Positions 8,901 to 16,478 of a DNA stretch of 64,000 bases are shown here, in pieces. Source of the stretch: Ktedonobacteraceae bacterium (GTDB lineage: Bacteria > Chloroflexota > Ktedonobacteria > Ktedonobacterales > Ktedonobacteraceae); NCBI GenBank assembly GCA_035653615.1, contig DASRBN010000019.1:186001-250000 (forward strand), read 5' to 3'. Every line of letters starts with the position of its first letter. Position 1 is the first letter of the stretch. A model generated the notes under the pieces. The model made no database searches. It was not told where the DNA came from and worked only from the letters and a program-made list of their open reading frames with translations. Made by a program: the position numbers and the translations under genes.

Positions 8901-9009
8901 TAATGCCAAGGTACCAGACTATATACAATGCTCCATGACAAAGGTTATAATAGAACATTGGTTCTTTTTTGTATAAACGGGTAGTTATTTGGAAAGGATC
9001 TCTACGGAG

Positions 9010-9672
9010 ATGCAACCTGAACAACCAAAACCAGAGCTAACATCTGATGCGGACATTGCAGACTGCGTACCTATCCTCCAACATCTCTTTCGTGTTGGGC
9101 AAACGTTGTGTGACCAGACCCAGGGCGTCGTTGATCGCCTCAGCCAGGAAGTCCTGGTGGCCACACATGCACGCGCGCTATTTATTTCGCGAGACCAGCA
9201 CGCTGCTGATGAAGCACCGGTACCTCCTGCAGCTGTGGCCGTCAGCTTCCCTATCCAGTTTCGCGACCAGATGTATGGGACGCCCGCTGTCGTGACTGAT
9301 CCAGGGGAGCCAACACGTCCTGCGCTCCCTCTTGCGCCGGCTCACCTGCTTGCTCAGGCCTGTGGCTGGCTCCTGTACACCTGTGAAGCCGGTGCCTTGC
9401 AGCAAAGTTTGCTCTCGGCGTCCAAACAGCAGGTACCCGCACCGCTAACCAGGCGCGAACACGACGTGTTAGTCCTGATCTGCCGTGGTTACAATCAGAA
9501 AGAGATTACCAGGAAGTTAAGTATCAGCCGGGCCACGCTTGCCAAACACCGGCAGCATATTTATGAGAAATTGGGCGTTCACAACGAACGCGATGCCGCT
9601 GTAGCTGCTTATCTCTCCGGTCTCTTTCCGCCTCTTGAAGATATCTCTGCTTCATCCACTACCGGTCCCTGA
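9010..9672 (+). CDS. LuxR-type (NarL/FixJ C-terminal) DNA-binding regulator
   Basis: A 220-residue protein from ATG 9010, preceded by GGAAAGGA; a TTG seven codons upstream is the other option. The C-terminal 65 residues form a LuxR helix-turn-helix: LTRREHDVLVLICRGYNQKE, then ITRKLSISRATLAKHRQHIY and EKLGVHNERDAAV. The N-terminal 140 residues have no phosphoacceptor receiver motif; they may be a degenerate GAF-like sensor (inferred from length and the strand pattern VAVSFPIQFRDQMYG). It stands alone downstream of the 92-bp repeat. A TATAAT at 8946-8951 could be its -10 box. Target genes are not evident; the next operon of secreted proteins is a candidate. Confidence 0.8.
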   Translation: MQPEQPKPELTSDADIADCVPILQHLFRVGQTLCDQTQGVVDRLSQEVLVATHARALFISRDQHAADEAPVPPAAVAVSFPIQFRDQMYGTPAVVTDPGEPTRPALPLAPAHLLAQACGWLLYTCEAGALQQSLLSASKQQVPAPLTRREHDVLVLICRGYNQKEITRKLSISRATLAKHRQHIYEKLGVHNERDAAVAAYLSGLFPPLEDISASSTTGP

Positions 9673-9680
9673 TCCTCTAC

Positions 9681-9731
9681 CTACGCTTAAGAGCGTACAT
9701 AGCTCAGCGAAGAATACGCTCTTGAGCGTAG
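9681..9731. terminator. Hairpin downstream of the LuxR gene
   Basis: CTACGCTTAAGAGCGTA (9681-9697) pairs with TACGCTCTTGAGCGTAG (9715-9731) with one mismatch over 17 bases. It is followed by AAAAAA rather than a T run, so it is a stable hairpin but not a classic intrinsic terminator on the plus strand. Confidence 0.45.
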
Positions 9732-9843
9732 AAAAAATGGTCTAAAAAGGCATGAGAAATGGCGGTGTTCAGGGTATGCTTGGAAGGCAAACCGATCGGT
9801 GTTTGCGCAGTCTTTCACGAAAAAGGAAAAGGAGCCTTTTAGT

Positions 9844-10713
9844 ATGAAAGGAAAAGCAGTCCCTGTCGTGCTCTGTTGCCTGCTCACCCTTGCTGTTATT
9901 ATGACGGTGCTTCCTCGATCAGCAGGGATGACGGCCAGAGCGAAGTCCAGAGTGCCAGACAGCAATCCGGTGACCTATTATGGCGGACCGGTCGCGCCTG
10001 GCACGATGAATGTCTACGCGATCTTCTGGTTTCCTGGAGATCAGGGTGCGATGAGTACCTATATGTCAGCTATCAAGCAGTACTATCGTGATGTGGGTGG
10101 CAATCGCCTGTACAACATGCTCACTGAGTATGCCGGGAACAATGGGACGCCTACCTCGGCAGCGTTGGCAGGCGTTTGGGAAGATACTGGTACCAGCTAC
10201 AACACGCAACTGACGCTTCAGGATTTCATCAATGAAGTCAAGCTGGCCATCGTCAACAACAATTGGCCTACCGGGGGCTATAACAACTACTTCCCGATCT
10301 ACCTGCTTCCAGGGGCCAATACGGTCGCAGGGATAGTGACGGGTCATGGATCCTTTGGGCCGCAAGATAATCCAACCATCTTTGGATATATCCTCTATTG
10401 TGAACAAGGAGGGATGTGCGGCGTTCCCACCCATCCCAATGATCCTAATAGCTATGCGACCGATGGGGCCATCAACGCTTCGGCACACGAGCAGTTTGAA
10501 GCAGCCACTGACGGAGGAGGGGATTTTGATCTGGGCTGGAGGGGAGAGGGGGAAATTGGTGATCTATGTGCCGGGAAATTTGGTCCCACGCCTTACCCCT
10601 ATGATGGGGGTCAGGCCAACCAGGAGTGGGTCAATTCACACGGTATCGATGACTACTATATCATCCAGGAAATGGAGAGCAATTCGCCTGCAGGCTGTAT
10701 CCTGGGAGTTTGA
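9844..10713 (+). CDS. Secreted exordium/zincin-like protein
   Basis: A 289-residue protein from ATG 9844 with AAGGAG nine bases upstream. Residues 1-37 form a signal peptide (basic start, then VVLCCLLTLAVIMTVLP). The mature part contains SAHEQFEAATD followed further on by GEIGDLC, the same two landmarks (SHE..EA.T..P and GxEIGDxC) found in plant EXORDIUM/phosphate-induced proteins and their bacterial relatives. HEQFE resembles a zinc-binding HExxE motif, but catalysis has not been shown for this family as far as I know. It precedes a secreted Vgb-like propeller by 34 bases and is likely in one operon with it. Location: outside the cell. Confidence 0.6.
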   Translation: MKGKAVPVVLCCLLTLAVIMTVLPRSAGMTARAKSRVPDSNPVTYYGGPVAPGTMNVYAIFWFPGDQGAMSTYMSAIKQYYRDVGGNRLYNMLTEYAGNNGTPTSAALAGVWEDTGTSYNTQLTLQDFINEVKLAIVNNNWPTGGYNNYFPIYLLPGANTVAGIVTGHGSFGPQDNPTIFGYILYCEQGGMCGVPTHPNDPNSYATDGAINASAHEQFEAATDGGGDFDLGWRGEGEIGDLCAGKFGPTPYPYDGGQANQEWVNSHGIDDYYIIQEMESNSPAGCILGV

Positions 10714-10747
10714 TTCGCTTCAAGGCAGAGATAGAAGGAGTCTCACT

Positions 10748-11875
10748 ATGAAATGTGCGATACGGCACAGACGGATGATCTTCGGATTGTTGCTCCTGGC
10801 ACCGTTGGTGCTGGGACTGAGCCTCTCACGACTGGTCATAAGCACTCAGACTGCTACAGCATTACGGCTCAGCCCAGGCATCTCTACGAGCAAGGCCTCA
10901 CCGCTGACGGCTGGCACCGTCACTGAGTATGCAATCCCCACTAAAGAGAGCCAGCCGGTTGGAATCACCACCGGCCCTGATGGCAACCTGTGGTTTACCG
11001 AAGGCCACGGAAACAAGATTGGAAAGGTTACCCCAGGCGGCGTCTTCACGGAATACACATTGCCCACCACGATGAGTGAACCGGAAGGCATCACCAGCGG
11101 ACCCGATGGCAACCTGTGGTTTACCGAGTTCAATTCGATTGATGGCAACCGCATTGGGAAGATTAGCACGACTGGCCAGATCACCGAGTATGCACTTCCT
11201 CATGATGACAGTGAACCCGAGAGCATCACCAGCGGCCCTGATAGCAATCTCTGGTTTACCGAGTTTGACGGCAACCGCATCGGCAAGATCACGACGACCG
11301 GCCAGCTCACGGAATACATGTTGCCCAATGCCAATAGCGAGCCAGAAGGTATCACCAGCGGCCCGTGTGGCGATGGCATGCAGGCGCAGTGTCTCTGGTT
11401 CACCGAGTATGCCATTATCTCAAACAATCGAGCGAATATTGGGCGTATCACCACCGATGGTACAATTACCGAATATCAGCTGCCCTCAGATCATGCCAGG
11501 GCAAATGATATTACCCTGGGTTCTGGTGGAGTCCTCTACTTCACCGAACAAATCAACGTGGGAGGCGATGTGCCGCCGTTTAGCACACAGGCCAAAATTG
11601 GTCAGATCACGACCAGTGGACAGGTGCAATTGAGTGAGTTAGCCTCGCTTGCCAACGGGGGCTGTCTTCCTAATAGCATTGTCAACGGGTCGGACGGTAA
11701 TCTGTGGTTTACCGAGTATTATCAGATCGGTACGATTACGCCAACAGGGACGGTTACCGAATACACCATCCCAAAGAGCGATAGCTTGCCTGATCACATC
11801 ACGGCTGGCCCGGACGGTAACCTGTGGTTCGCCGAATACTCAGGAAACAAGATTGGCAAAATTACGACGCAGTGA
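10748..11875 (+). CDS. Secreted seven-bladed Vgb-like beta-propeller
   Basis: A 375-residue protein from ATG 10748, AGAAGGAG seven bases upstream. An N-terminal hydrophobic segment (MIFGLLLLAPLVLGLSLS) is a signal peptide or anchor. The rest contains seven copies of a 41-53 residue repeat of the form ITEYxLP..S.P.GITxGPDGNLWFTE..GNxIGKITTTG, characteristic of virginiamycin B lyase (Vgb) and NHL-like propellers. True Vgb linearises streptogramin B in the cytosol; an exported protein is more likely to bind or cut something outside the cell, so antibiotic resistance should not be assumed. Blades 4 and 5 carry insertions. The next gene, convergent, encodes a paralogue. Confidence 0.8.
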   Translation: MKCAIRHRRMIFGLLLLAPLVLGLSLSRLVISTQTATALRLSPGISTSKASPLTAGTVTEYAIPTKESQPVGITTGPDGNLWFTEGHGNKIGKVTPGGVFTEYTLPTTMSEPEGITSGPDGNLWFTEFNSIDGNRIGKISTTGQITEYALPHDDSEPESITSGPDSNLWFTEFDGNRIGKITTTGQLTEYMLPNANSEPEGITSGPCGDGMQAQCLWFTEYAIISNNRANIGRITTDGTITEYQLPSDHARANDITLGSGGVLYFTEQINVGGDVPPFSTQAKIGQITTSGQVQLSELASLANGGCLPNSIVNGSDGNLWFTEYYQIGTITPTGTVTEYTIPKSDSLPDHITAGPDGNLWFAEYSGNKIGKITTQ

Positions 11876-11919
11876 TGATTTAGTTGTTCAAGGAAATAAT
11901 CTCTGAACAGAGAACGAAA

Positions 11920-11944
11920 GAGGAGATAGACGATCTATCTCCTC
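11920..11944. terminator. Hairpin between convergent propeller genes
   Basis: GAGGAGATAG and CTATCTCCTC form a perfect 10-bp stem around ACGAT. It lies 45 bases after the plus-strand gene stop and about 110 bases after the minus-strand stop, where a bidirectional terminator would be expected; there is no clear T run. Confidence 0.45.
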
Positions 11945-12051
11945 GCTCGTTTCCTCGGGTGGAATATCAGTATGCTCAAATCGTGAATCTCTTCCTTGAA
12001 GAAAGGTTCCTAAATTCTGCTTTTTCCTTTGTTCAGAGCGGATCACGCTCC

Positions 12052-13071
12052 TTAACTCCAGGTAATGGTGCCAATCGCATCATCTCCCGGTGCCACAAAC
12101 CAGAGATTCGTATCGGGTCCCACCGTAATCCCATCTGGTTGGGCTGTACCAGAGAAGGAATATTGCCTGAATTTCCCCTTGATAGTTACTCGTCCAATCG
12201 CACCCACCTGTTCGGTAAACCAGAGCCTGCCATCTGGGCCGGTGGTGATCCCCTGTGGATCGCTTGGACCAGGAATCGGATAGGTGGTAAATTGGCCCTG
12301 GAGCGTCATCTTACCAATGCAGCCATAGAAGCCCGTCGTCGTAAACCACAGGTTGCCATCGGGTCCGCTGGTGATGCCATAGGGATCGGCTACTCCCCCT
12401 TTGGTACACTTGCGCGAGGTGTAATGGATGGGATATTCGCTGATCTGCCCGCTCAGGGTGATCCTGCCCAGCCGACGCACACCATCGTATTCGGTGAACC
12501 AGAGATTGCCGTCGGGACCTACGGTAATGCCAAATGGTCCCCCACCATGTGGCAGCGAGTACTCGGTGATCTGCCCGCTGGTGGTGATTTTCCCGATCTT
12601 GTCGCCGGCGTACTCGGCAAACCACAGGTTGCCGTCAGGACCGGTCGTGATGTTAGCGGGAAAGGCATTGGGGGTGGGGATGAGATACTCGGTGATTTTG
12701 CCATTAGTGGTAATTTTGCCAATCTTATTGCCCCACCACTCGGTGAACCACAGATTGCCATCGGGACCGGCCGTGATGCCCACCGGGCGGCTATCTGGGG
12801 TGGGGATAGAGTACTCGGTATAGCTGCCATGGGTGGTCATTTTCCCAACCCGGTTGCCGGGATATTCCAGGAACCACAGGTTGCCATCGGGTCCACTGGC
12901 AATACTGCCCCACGGATTGTGGCCCGGGGGCAGCGGGTACTCGGTGATCTGCCCGGCAGTGTGAGGTAGAGAGCGCTGCTGGGCCTGGGCGAAAGGCACT
13001 CCAGTGAGGAGCAGCAAGGCGAACAGCAAGAGTACCAGGCTCAGGTGACGTGTGAGTTGGAAAGTGTTCAT
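12052..13071 (-). CDS. Secreted seven-bladed Vgb-like beta-propeller (paralogue)
   Basis: A 339-residue protein from ATG 13071 with AAAGGAG seven bases upstream; the longer reading seven codons further is less likely. Residues 1-30 form a signal peptide (LVLLLFALLLLTGVPFAQA). Seven repeats of about 42 residues follow, each with GITxGPDGNLWFTE and IGKITT. Blade 5 is longer and carries KCTKGG and YGC, two cysteines that could form a disulfide. It is convergent with the paralogue at 10748-11875. The fold is well supported; substrate and enzymatic activity are unknown. Confidence 0.8.
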   Translation of the reverse strand: MNTFQLTRHLSLVLLLFALLLLTGVPFAQAQQRSLPHTAGQITEYPLPPGHNPWGSIASGPDGNLWFLEYPGNRVGKMTTHGSYTEYSIPTPDSRPVGITAGPDGNLWFTEWWGNKIGKITTNGKITEYLIPTPNAFPANITTGPDGNLWFAEYAGDKIGKITTSGQITEYSLPHGGGPFGITVGPDGNLWFTEYDGVRRLGRITLSGQISEYPIHYTSRKCTKGGVADPYGITSGPDGNLWFTTTGFYGCIGKMTLQGQFTTYPIPGPSDPQGITTGPDGRLWFTEQVGAIGRVTIKGKFRQYSFSGTAQPDGITVGPDTNLWFVAPGDDAIGTITWS

Positions 13072-13192
13072 GGCCCATCTCCTTTGTTGCATGAAACACA
13101 GTCTGCCGGTATGTTCAACAATCTAACAATGCTGTACTGCTCTCAAGTGTAGCATGTGCAACCGGTGGGCACAAGCCTCCTCTGTTCGTTTC

Positions 13193-13284
13193 CAGGGCGA
13201 TTGAAAAGTCGAGTCAAGTGAGGTCAACTGTACAAGGCGCTCCGACAAAATCAAGCTCGGTCTCGCGACTTTTCAATCGCCCTG
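13193..13284. mobile_element. 92-bp element with 19-bp terminal inverted repeats (copy 2, MITE-like)
   Basis: CAGGGCGATTGAAAAGTCG and CGACTTTTCAATCGCCCTG are perfect inverted repeats bounding an interior nearly identical to that of copy 1 at 8808-8899. The T-A pair 8814/8893 of copy 1 is a G-C pair (13199/13278) here, so pairing is kept. It lies between the divergent propeller gene and the membrane protein gene. Confidence 0.7.
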
Positions 13285-13363
13285 ATCTTTATTATCTCGA
13301 CACGTAATAAGTCTGATATAATCTATATACAGGACTCTTCCCATTCAGAAACGGAGCAAACCC

Positions 13364-14044
13364 ATGGAATCAACGGAGATACTGGATCGAGTCAAAACCG
13401 GCGGTGATATGCCCCATGGTTGGATCGTTTTCCCGCTGTCGCGCAGGAAAGTCGCGATAGGCATCCTCGGCTGGATTTTCGGTGTTATCGTCGGGCTGGG
13501 TCTTTTCGCGGTCATCGCGTGGCTCACCATCCCGCATAATTACCAGCAGGGCGCAGCTGCTATCATTTTCACTACAATACTGCTCGGAATTATGCTGTAT
13601 GTTGGTCTGGGCAGCATCTGGGCGCTTATCATGGATGCGCGCCGCTTGAGCCAGGCCGATAAGCATGTGATCGTGATTACGCCCGAAGATTTTGTCAAGC
13701 AGGACGGCTCCAGGATTATTCATGTGCCGCTGATGTATGTGCGACACGTCACGGCACGAGGCGGTCGCCCACCACAGCCGGAGCGCACGACCACGAGCAA
13801 CCCGATTCGCGAGATGCCCGGCTTTGGCGAGCAACTGGGCAGCATGTTTTTTGGTCGCCGCAATGTTGCCACAGGAAGCGAGGGCGCCCGCCGCAAGCGC
13901 ATGCGCACTCCCACCACGCTGGCATTCGTTGACGATCGCAATCAAAGCGAAGTGATTGTCGTCACGGATGCGGCTTACGGCGATCCTTACATCATTGCCG
14001 CTCTTTTGAAGCAATACGCGGCCAGCGTGCAGCAATTAGCCTGA
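13364..14044 (+). CDS. Membrane protein with two N-terminal helices and a C-terminal PH-like domain
   Basis: 226 residues; GGAG lies upstream of the ATG. Two transmembrane helices are clear (VAIGILGWIFGVIVGLGLFA at about 30-55; AAAIIFTTILLGIMLYVGLG at about 64-85). The cytosolic remainder contains ITPEDFVKQDGSRIIHVPLM and later strands ending in a helix (DPYIIAALLKQYAASVQQL), which suggests a bacterial PH/YcxB-like domain, with a basic disordered insert (about 140-185) in the middle. Function unknown. Forty bases separate it from coaX, so they are probably cotranscribed. Confidence 0.65.
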   Translation: MESTEILDRVKTGGDMPHGWIVFPLSRRKVAIGILGWIFGVIVGLGLFAVIAWLTIPHNYQQGAAAIIFTTILLGIMLYVGLGSIWALIMDARRLSQADKHVIVITPEDFVKQDGSRIIHVPLMYVRHVTARGGRPPQPERTTTSNPIREMPGFGEQLGSMFFGRRNVATGSEGARRKRMRTPTTLAFVDDRNQSEVIVVTDAAYGDPYIIAALLKQYAASVQQLA

Positions 14045-14084
14045 GTTTCAATCCCTAAACGGGCCAGGAAAGGGTCTGACTCCT

Positions 14085-14867
14085 ATGTTACTTGCCATCG
14101 ATATCAGCAATACCAATATCAAGTTTGGCCTGTATAATAGCACGGCGCTGAAAAATCGCTGGGTCGTTTCCACGGCTCGCCAGCGCACGACCGACGAATA
14201 TGCCATGGTTTTGAATGACCTGGCGCGTTATGCCGGGTACTCTTTTGCCGATATCGATGACATCATTTTGTCCAGCGTCGTTCCCCCTTTGACGCCGGTC
14301 TTCCAGGAACTGGCCCTAATCTATTGCCAGAAGGAGGCAATCGTCCTCGATCATAGCGTAGACCTGGGCATGAAGCTGCTGGTCGATAATCCGTGGGAGA
14401 TTGGCTCAGATCGTATAGTCACCTCGCTGGCCGCGCACCACCTCTATGGTGGGCCGGCCATTATCATCGCGTTCAGCACGGCCACAACCTTTGATGTGAT
14501 CTCGCGCGAGGGAGATTTCCTGGGCGGATCGATTGCGCCCGGCCTGGTCATTTCAGCGGAGGCGTTGAGCAGCGCGGCCTCGCGCCTGTTTCGCGTCGAT
14601 TTGACGCCGCCGCGTGCCGCCCTGGGCAAGAATACCATTGAGAACATGCAGTCCGGCATTATTTACGGGCACGTGGGACTCGTGCAGGGCCTGATCAGCC
14701 GCCTGCGCAAAGAGATACCGGGCGTGACGGACGAAAACGAGGTCAAGGTCATTGCGCACGGTGGGCTGGCGCAGTTGATGTCCCCCATCATCCCCGAAAT
14801 CCAGTACGTGAATCAATACTTACCTCTCGAAGGGCTGCGGCTGGCTTATATGAAGCTCCGGGGCTAA
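14085..14867 (+). CDS. coaX: Type III pantothenate kinase
   Basis: 260 residues, the usual length. It phosphorylates pantothenate with ATP, the first step of coenzyme A synthesis, in the cytosol, and needs a monovalent cation. Visible motifs of this ASKHA-fold enzyme are the phosphate loop MLLAIDISNTNIKFGLY (DISNTN in place of the more common DVGNTN), GSDRIVTSLAAHHLYGGPAI, the second phosphate loop FSTATTFDVIS (usually GTATT), and GGSIAPGLVISAEAL. The substitutions Ser for Gly in both loops are conservative but worth noting. A spaced AGGAAAGGG precedes the ATG. Cotranscribed with the upstream membrane protein. Confidence 0.9.
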   Translation: MLLAIDISNTNIKFGLYNSTALKNRWVVSTARQRTTDEYAMVLNDLARYAGYSFADIDDIILSSVVPPLTPVFQELALIYCQKEAIVLDHSVDLGMKLLVDNPWEIGSDRIVTSLAAHHLYGGPAIIIAFSTATTFDVISREGDFLGGSIAPGLVISAEALSSAASRLFRVDLTPPRAALGKNTIENMQSGIIYGHVGLVQGLISRLRKEIPGVTDENEVKVIAHGGLAQLMSPIIPEIQYVNQYLPLEGLRLAYMKLRG

Positions 14868-15011
14868 TATTTCTCCACGCTTGCCTACACCCAAAAAGTG
14901 CCAGGGAGCGAACGGCTATAGCGTAACCCTTTCCCGTATATCTCTTCAGATGGAGCCTGATTGAGTTTAAGCATATTGTCGCTCAAGAAGGCCCAGGAAA
15001 AGGGGGAAACT

Positions 15012-15641
15012 ATGATTCCTAAACGCATCTTCCCGGTCCCGTCACGCCGCGCAAGGCTGGCCTGGTTTAGCCTGGTAGGGCTGGCTATCCTGACGCTCGT
15101 CGCCGCCTGTGGCGGTGGTAGCAGCAGCACGAACGGCAATCCAACGCCGACTCCAACAAGCACGTTTATTGCAAGCGTCCCTACTAATACTCCGACCAGC
15201 GCAGGTTTGACCCCTACATCATCTCCCACAGCATCATCTCAGTCCAGTCCAACGCCGGCTCCCACCAGGGCGCAGCCAACGCCGACGGCCACAACCCCGC
15301 CGCGCCCAACACCAACGCCCACCCCCAGGCCCAGACCATCTCCTACCCCAACCCCTAAGCCATCTCCTACTCCCACACCGCCGCCAAAGGTAACGGTCAC
15401 GATCATCACGCTGAAAAATGGCAACTTTGCCTTTAGCCCGGCAACAATCAGCGTTGTCCCTGGAACCATTGTGACCTGGGTCAATAGTACCCAGGCGCCA
15501 CATACCGTGACGGGCAGTTCTTTTGGCAGCGGCACCATTAACCCTGGTGGTACTTATAGTTTCAAGTTTACAGGAGCCGGCACCTTTGCCTACCACTGTA
15601 TGTTCCATCCCTACATGACGGCAAAGGTCATTGTGACGTAG
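15012..15641 (+). CDS. Cupredoxin lipoprotein with Pro/Thr-rich linker
   Basis: 209 residues from ATG 15012, AGGGGG just upstream. A lipoprotein signal peptide ends at LTLVAAC-GGG, so the protein is tethered to the outer face of the membrane. Residues 40-130 are a low-complexity Pro/Thr/Ser spacer (PTPTPTPRPRPSPTPT). The C-terminal 80 residues are a plastocyanin-like domain: FAFSPATISVVPGTIVTWVN, PHTVTG and YHCMFHPYM, giving the four type 1 copper ligands His, Cys, His and Met. Function: a small electron carrier outside the cell. The next gene encodes a second cupredoxin. Confidence 0.88.
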   Translation: MIPKRIFPVPSRRARLAWFSLVGLAILTLVAACGGGSSSTNGNPTPTPTSTFIASVPTNTPTSAGLTPTSSPTASSQSSPTPAPTRAQPTPTATTPPRPTPTPTPRPRPSPTPTPKPSPTPTPPPKVTVTIITLKNGNFAFSPATISVVPGTIVTWVNSTQAPHTVTGSSFGSGTINPGGTYSFKFTGAGTFAYHCMFHPYMTAKVIVT

Positions 15642-15743
15642 ATGAGCAGCGCGGTTATTCAGAAGTGTAACCTGTCGCGTACTTATTGTTGAGGTGCATC
15701 GATGGTGGTGTACCGGTATTTCCAAAGATTGGAGGCACATCCT

Positions 15744-16172
15744 ATGACGATGGCAACACAGCGATTGAAATTCGCTCTGGGTGGAATGGGGGTATTTCTA
15801 CTGGTTCTGACCCTTGTAATGTCGTTTGTAGTTTCTAGCACATCACAGGCATTCGCGGCAGGTAAAGGAGTCAGCCAGGCACACTCGGCAGTGGCCGCGC
15901 CCGATGCCAAAACCAAGAAAACCGTCAAGATCATTACCAAAAACGGCACCTTCACCTTCAGTCCCACGACGCTGAAGATCAAAGTTGGTACCACCGTGAC
16001 CTGGAAGAACCTGACGATGGTATCGCACACCTCCACGAGCGATACGGGAGTCTGGGACAGCGGGATCATTGCACCGGGAGGTAAGTTCAGCTTCAAGTTT
16101 ACTACGGCGGGTACGTTTACTTACCACTGCAACATCCATCCATTCATGAAGGCAACCATTATCGTGAGTTGA
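15744..16172 (+). CDS. Secreted plastocyanin-like cupredoxin
   Basis: 142 residues from ATG 15744 with GGAGG eight bases upstream. Residues 1-39 are a signal peptide or anchor (GMGVFLLVLTLVMSFVVSS). The domain FTFSPTTLKIKVGTTVTWKN, then SHTSTS and YHCNIHPFM, contains the complete type 1 copper site. It is the paralogue of the lipoprotein encoded 100 bases upstream but without lipobox or linker. Both probably carry electrons between membrane oxidoreductases or protect against copper; no partner enzyme is encoded nearby. A strong intrinsic terminator follows. Confidence 0.88.
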   Translation: MTMATQRLKFALGGMGVFLLVLTLVMSFVVSSTSQAFAAGKGVSQAHSAVAAPDAKTKKTVKIITKNGTFTFSPTTLKIKVGTTVTWKNLTMVSHTSTSDTGVWDSGIIAPGGKFSFKFTTAGTFTYHCNIHPFMKATIIVS

Positions 16173-16209
16173 CGAGAGCAGTGTAAGTGCAGGCCCTGCC
16201 TGTACCGAT

Positions 16210-16247
16210 TGGCCCTGGATACGATGAGCATCCAGGGCCAGTTTTTT
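16210..16247 (+). terminator. Intrinsic terminator after the cupredoxin genes
   Basis: TGGCCCTGGAT (16210-16220) pairs perfectly with ATCCAGGGCCA (16230-16240) around a 9-base loop and is followed by GTTTTTT. A classic Rho-independent terminator. Confidence 0.88.
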
Positions 16248-16255
16248 GGGGGGGT

Positions 16256-16405
16256 GATGATGCAGTTGAGCAAATTACTCTGATAATCCCGGAAGGCCGA
16301 TGAATCGGCGGTGGGCGCGATGAATCGGCCCCTACGAACGGCCCGTTGCGCCGATTTATCGGCCCCGGGTTCATTACCGAAATATTTTGTTCAAACCCAT
16401 GATCG
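16256..16405. repeat. Full-size GGCCGAT/ATCGGCC palindromic repeat
   Basis: Core: GGCCGATGAATCGGCGGTGG, ATGAATCGGCCCCTACG and CCGATTTATCGGCCCC. The two outer arms, GATGATGCAGTTGAGCAAAT on the left and, in reverse complement, ATCATGGGTTTGAACAAAAT on the right, resemble each other, so the whole unit is an imperfect palindrome of about 150 bp. Related copies: 22705-22905 and 58660-58742 between genes, and cores at 1640-1684 and 59335-59378 within genes. Confidence 0.65.
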
Positions 16406-16478
16406 GTCCCGCCCAGGATAGGTTCAATTAATTTATTAAAACGTAGTGCCGGCCTTTATTGCGGGGTTATTTTGAAAT

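Noticed and set aside
11884-12969. Long plus-strand open frame of 361 codons
   Set aside because: It is the antisense shadow of the propeller gene on the minus strand, lacks a ribosome-binding site and repeats the mirror of the propeller periodicity.
10748-13071. Streptogramin resistance (virginiamycin B lyase) genes
   Set aside because: The repeats match Vgb-like propellers, but both proteins carry export signals, whereas Vgb acts in the cytosol; the fold alone does not prove lyase activity.
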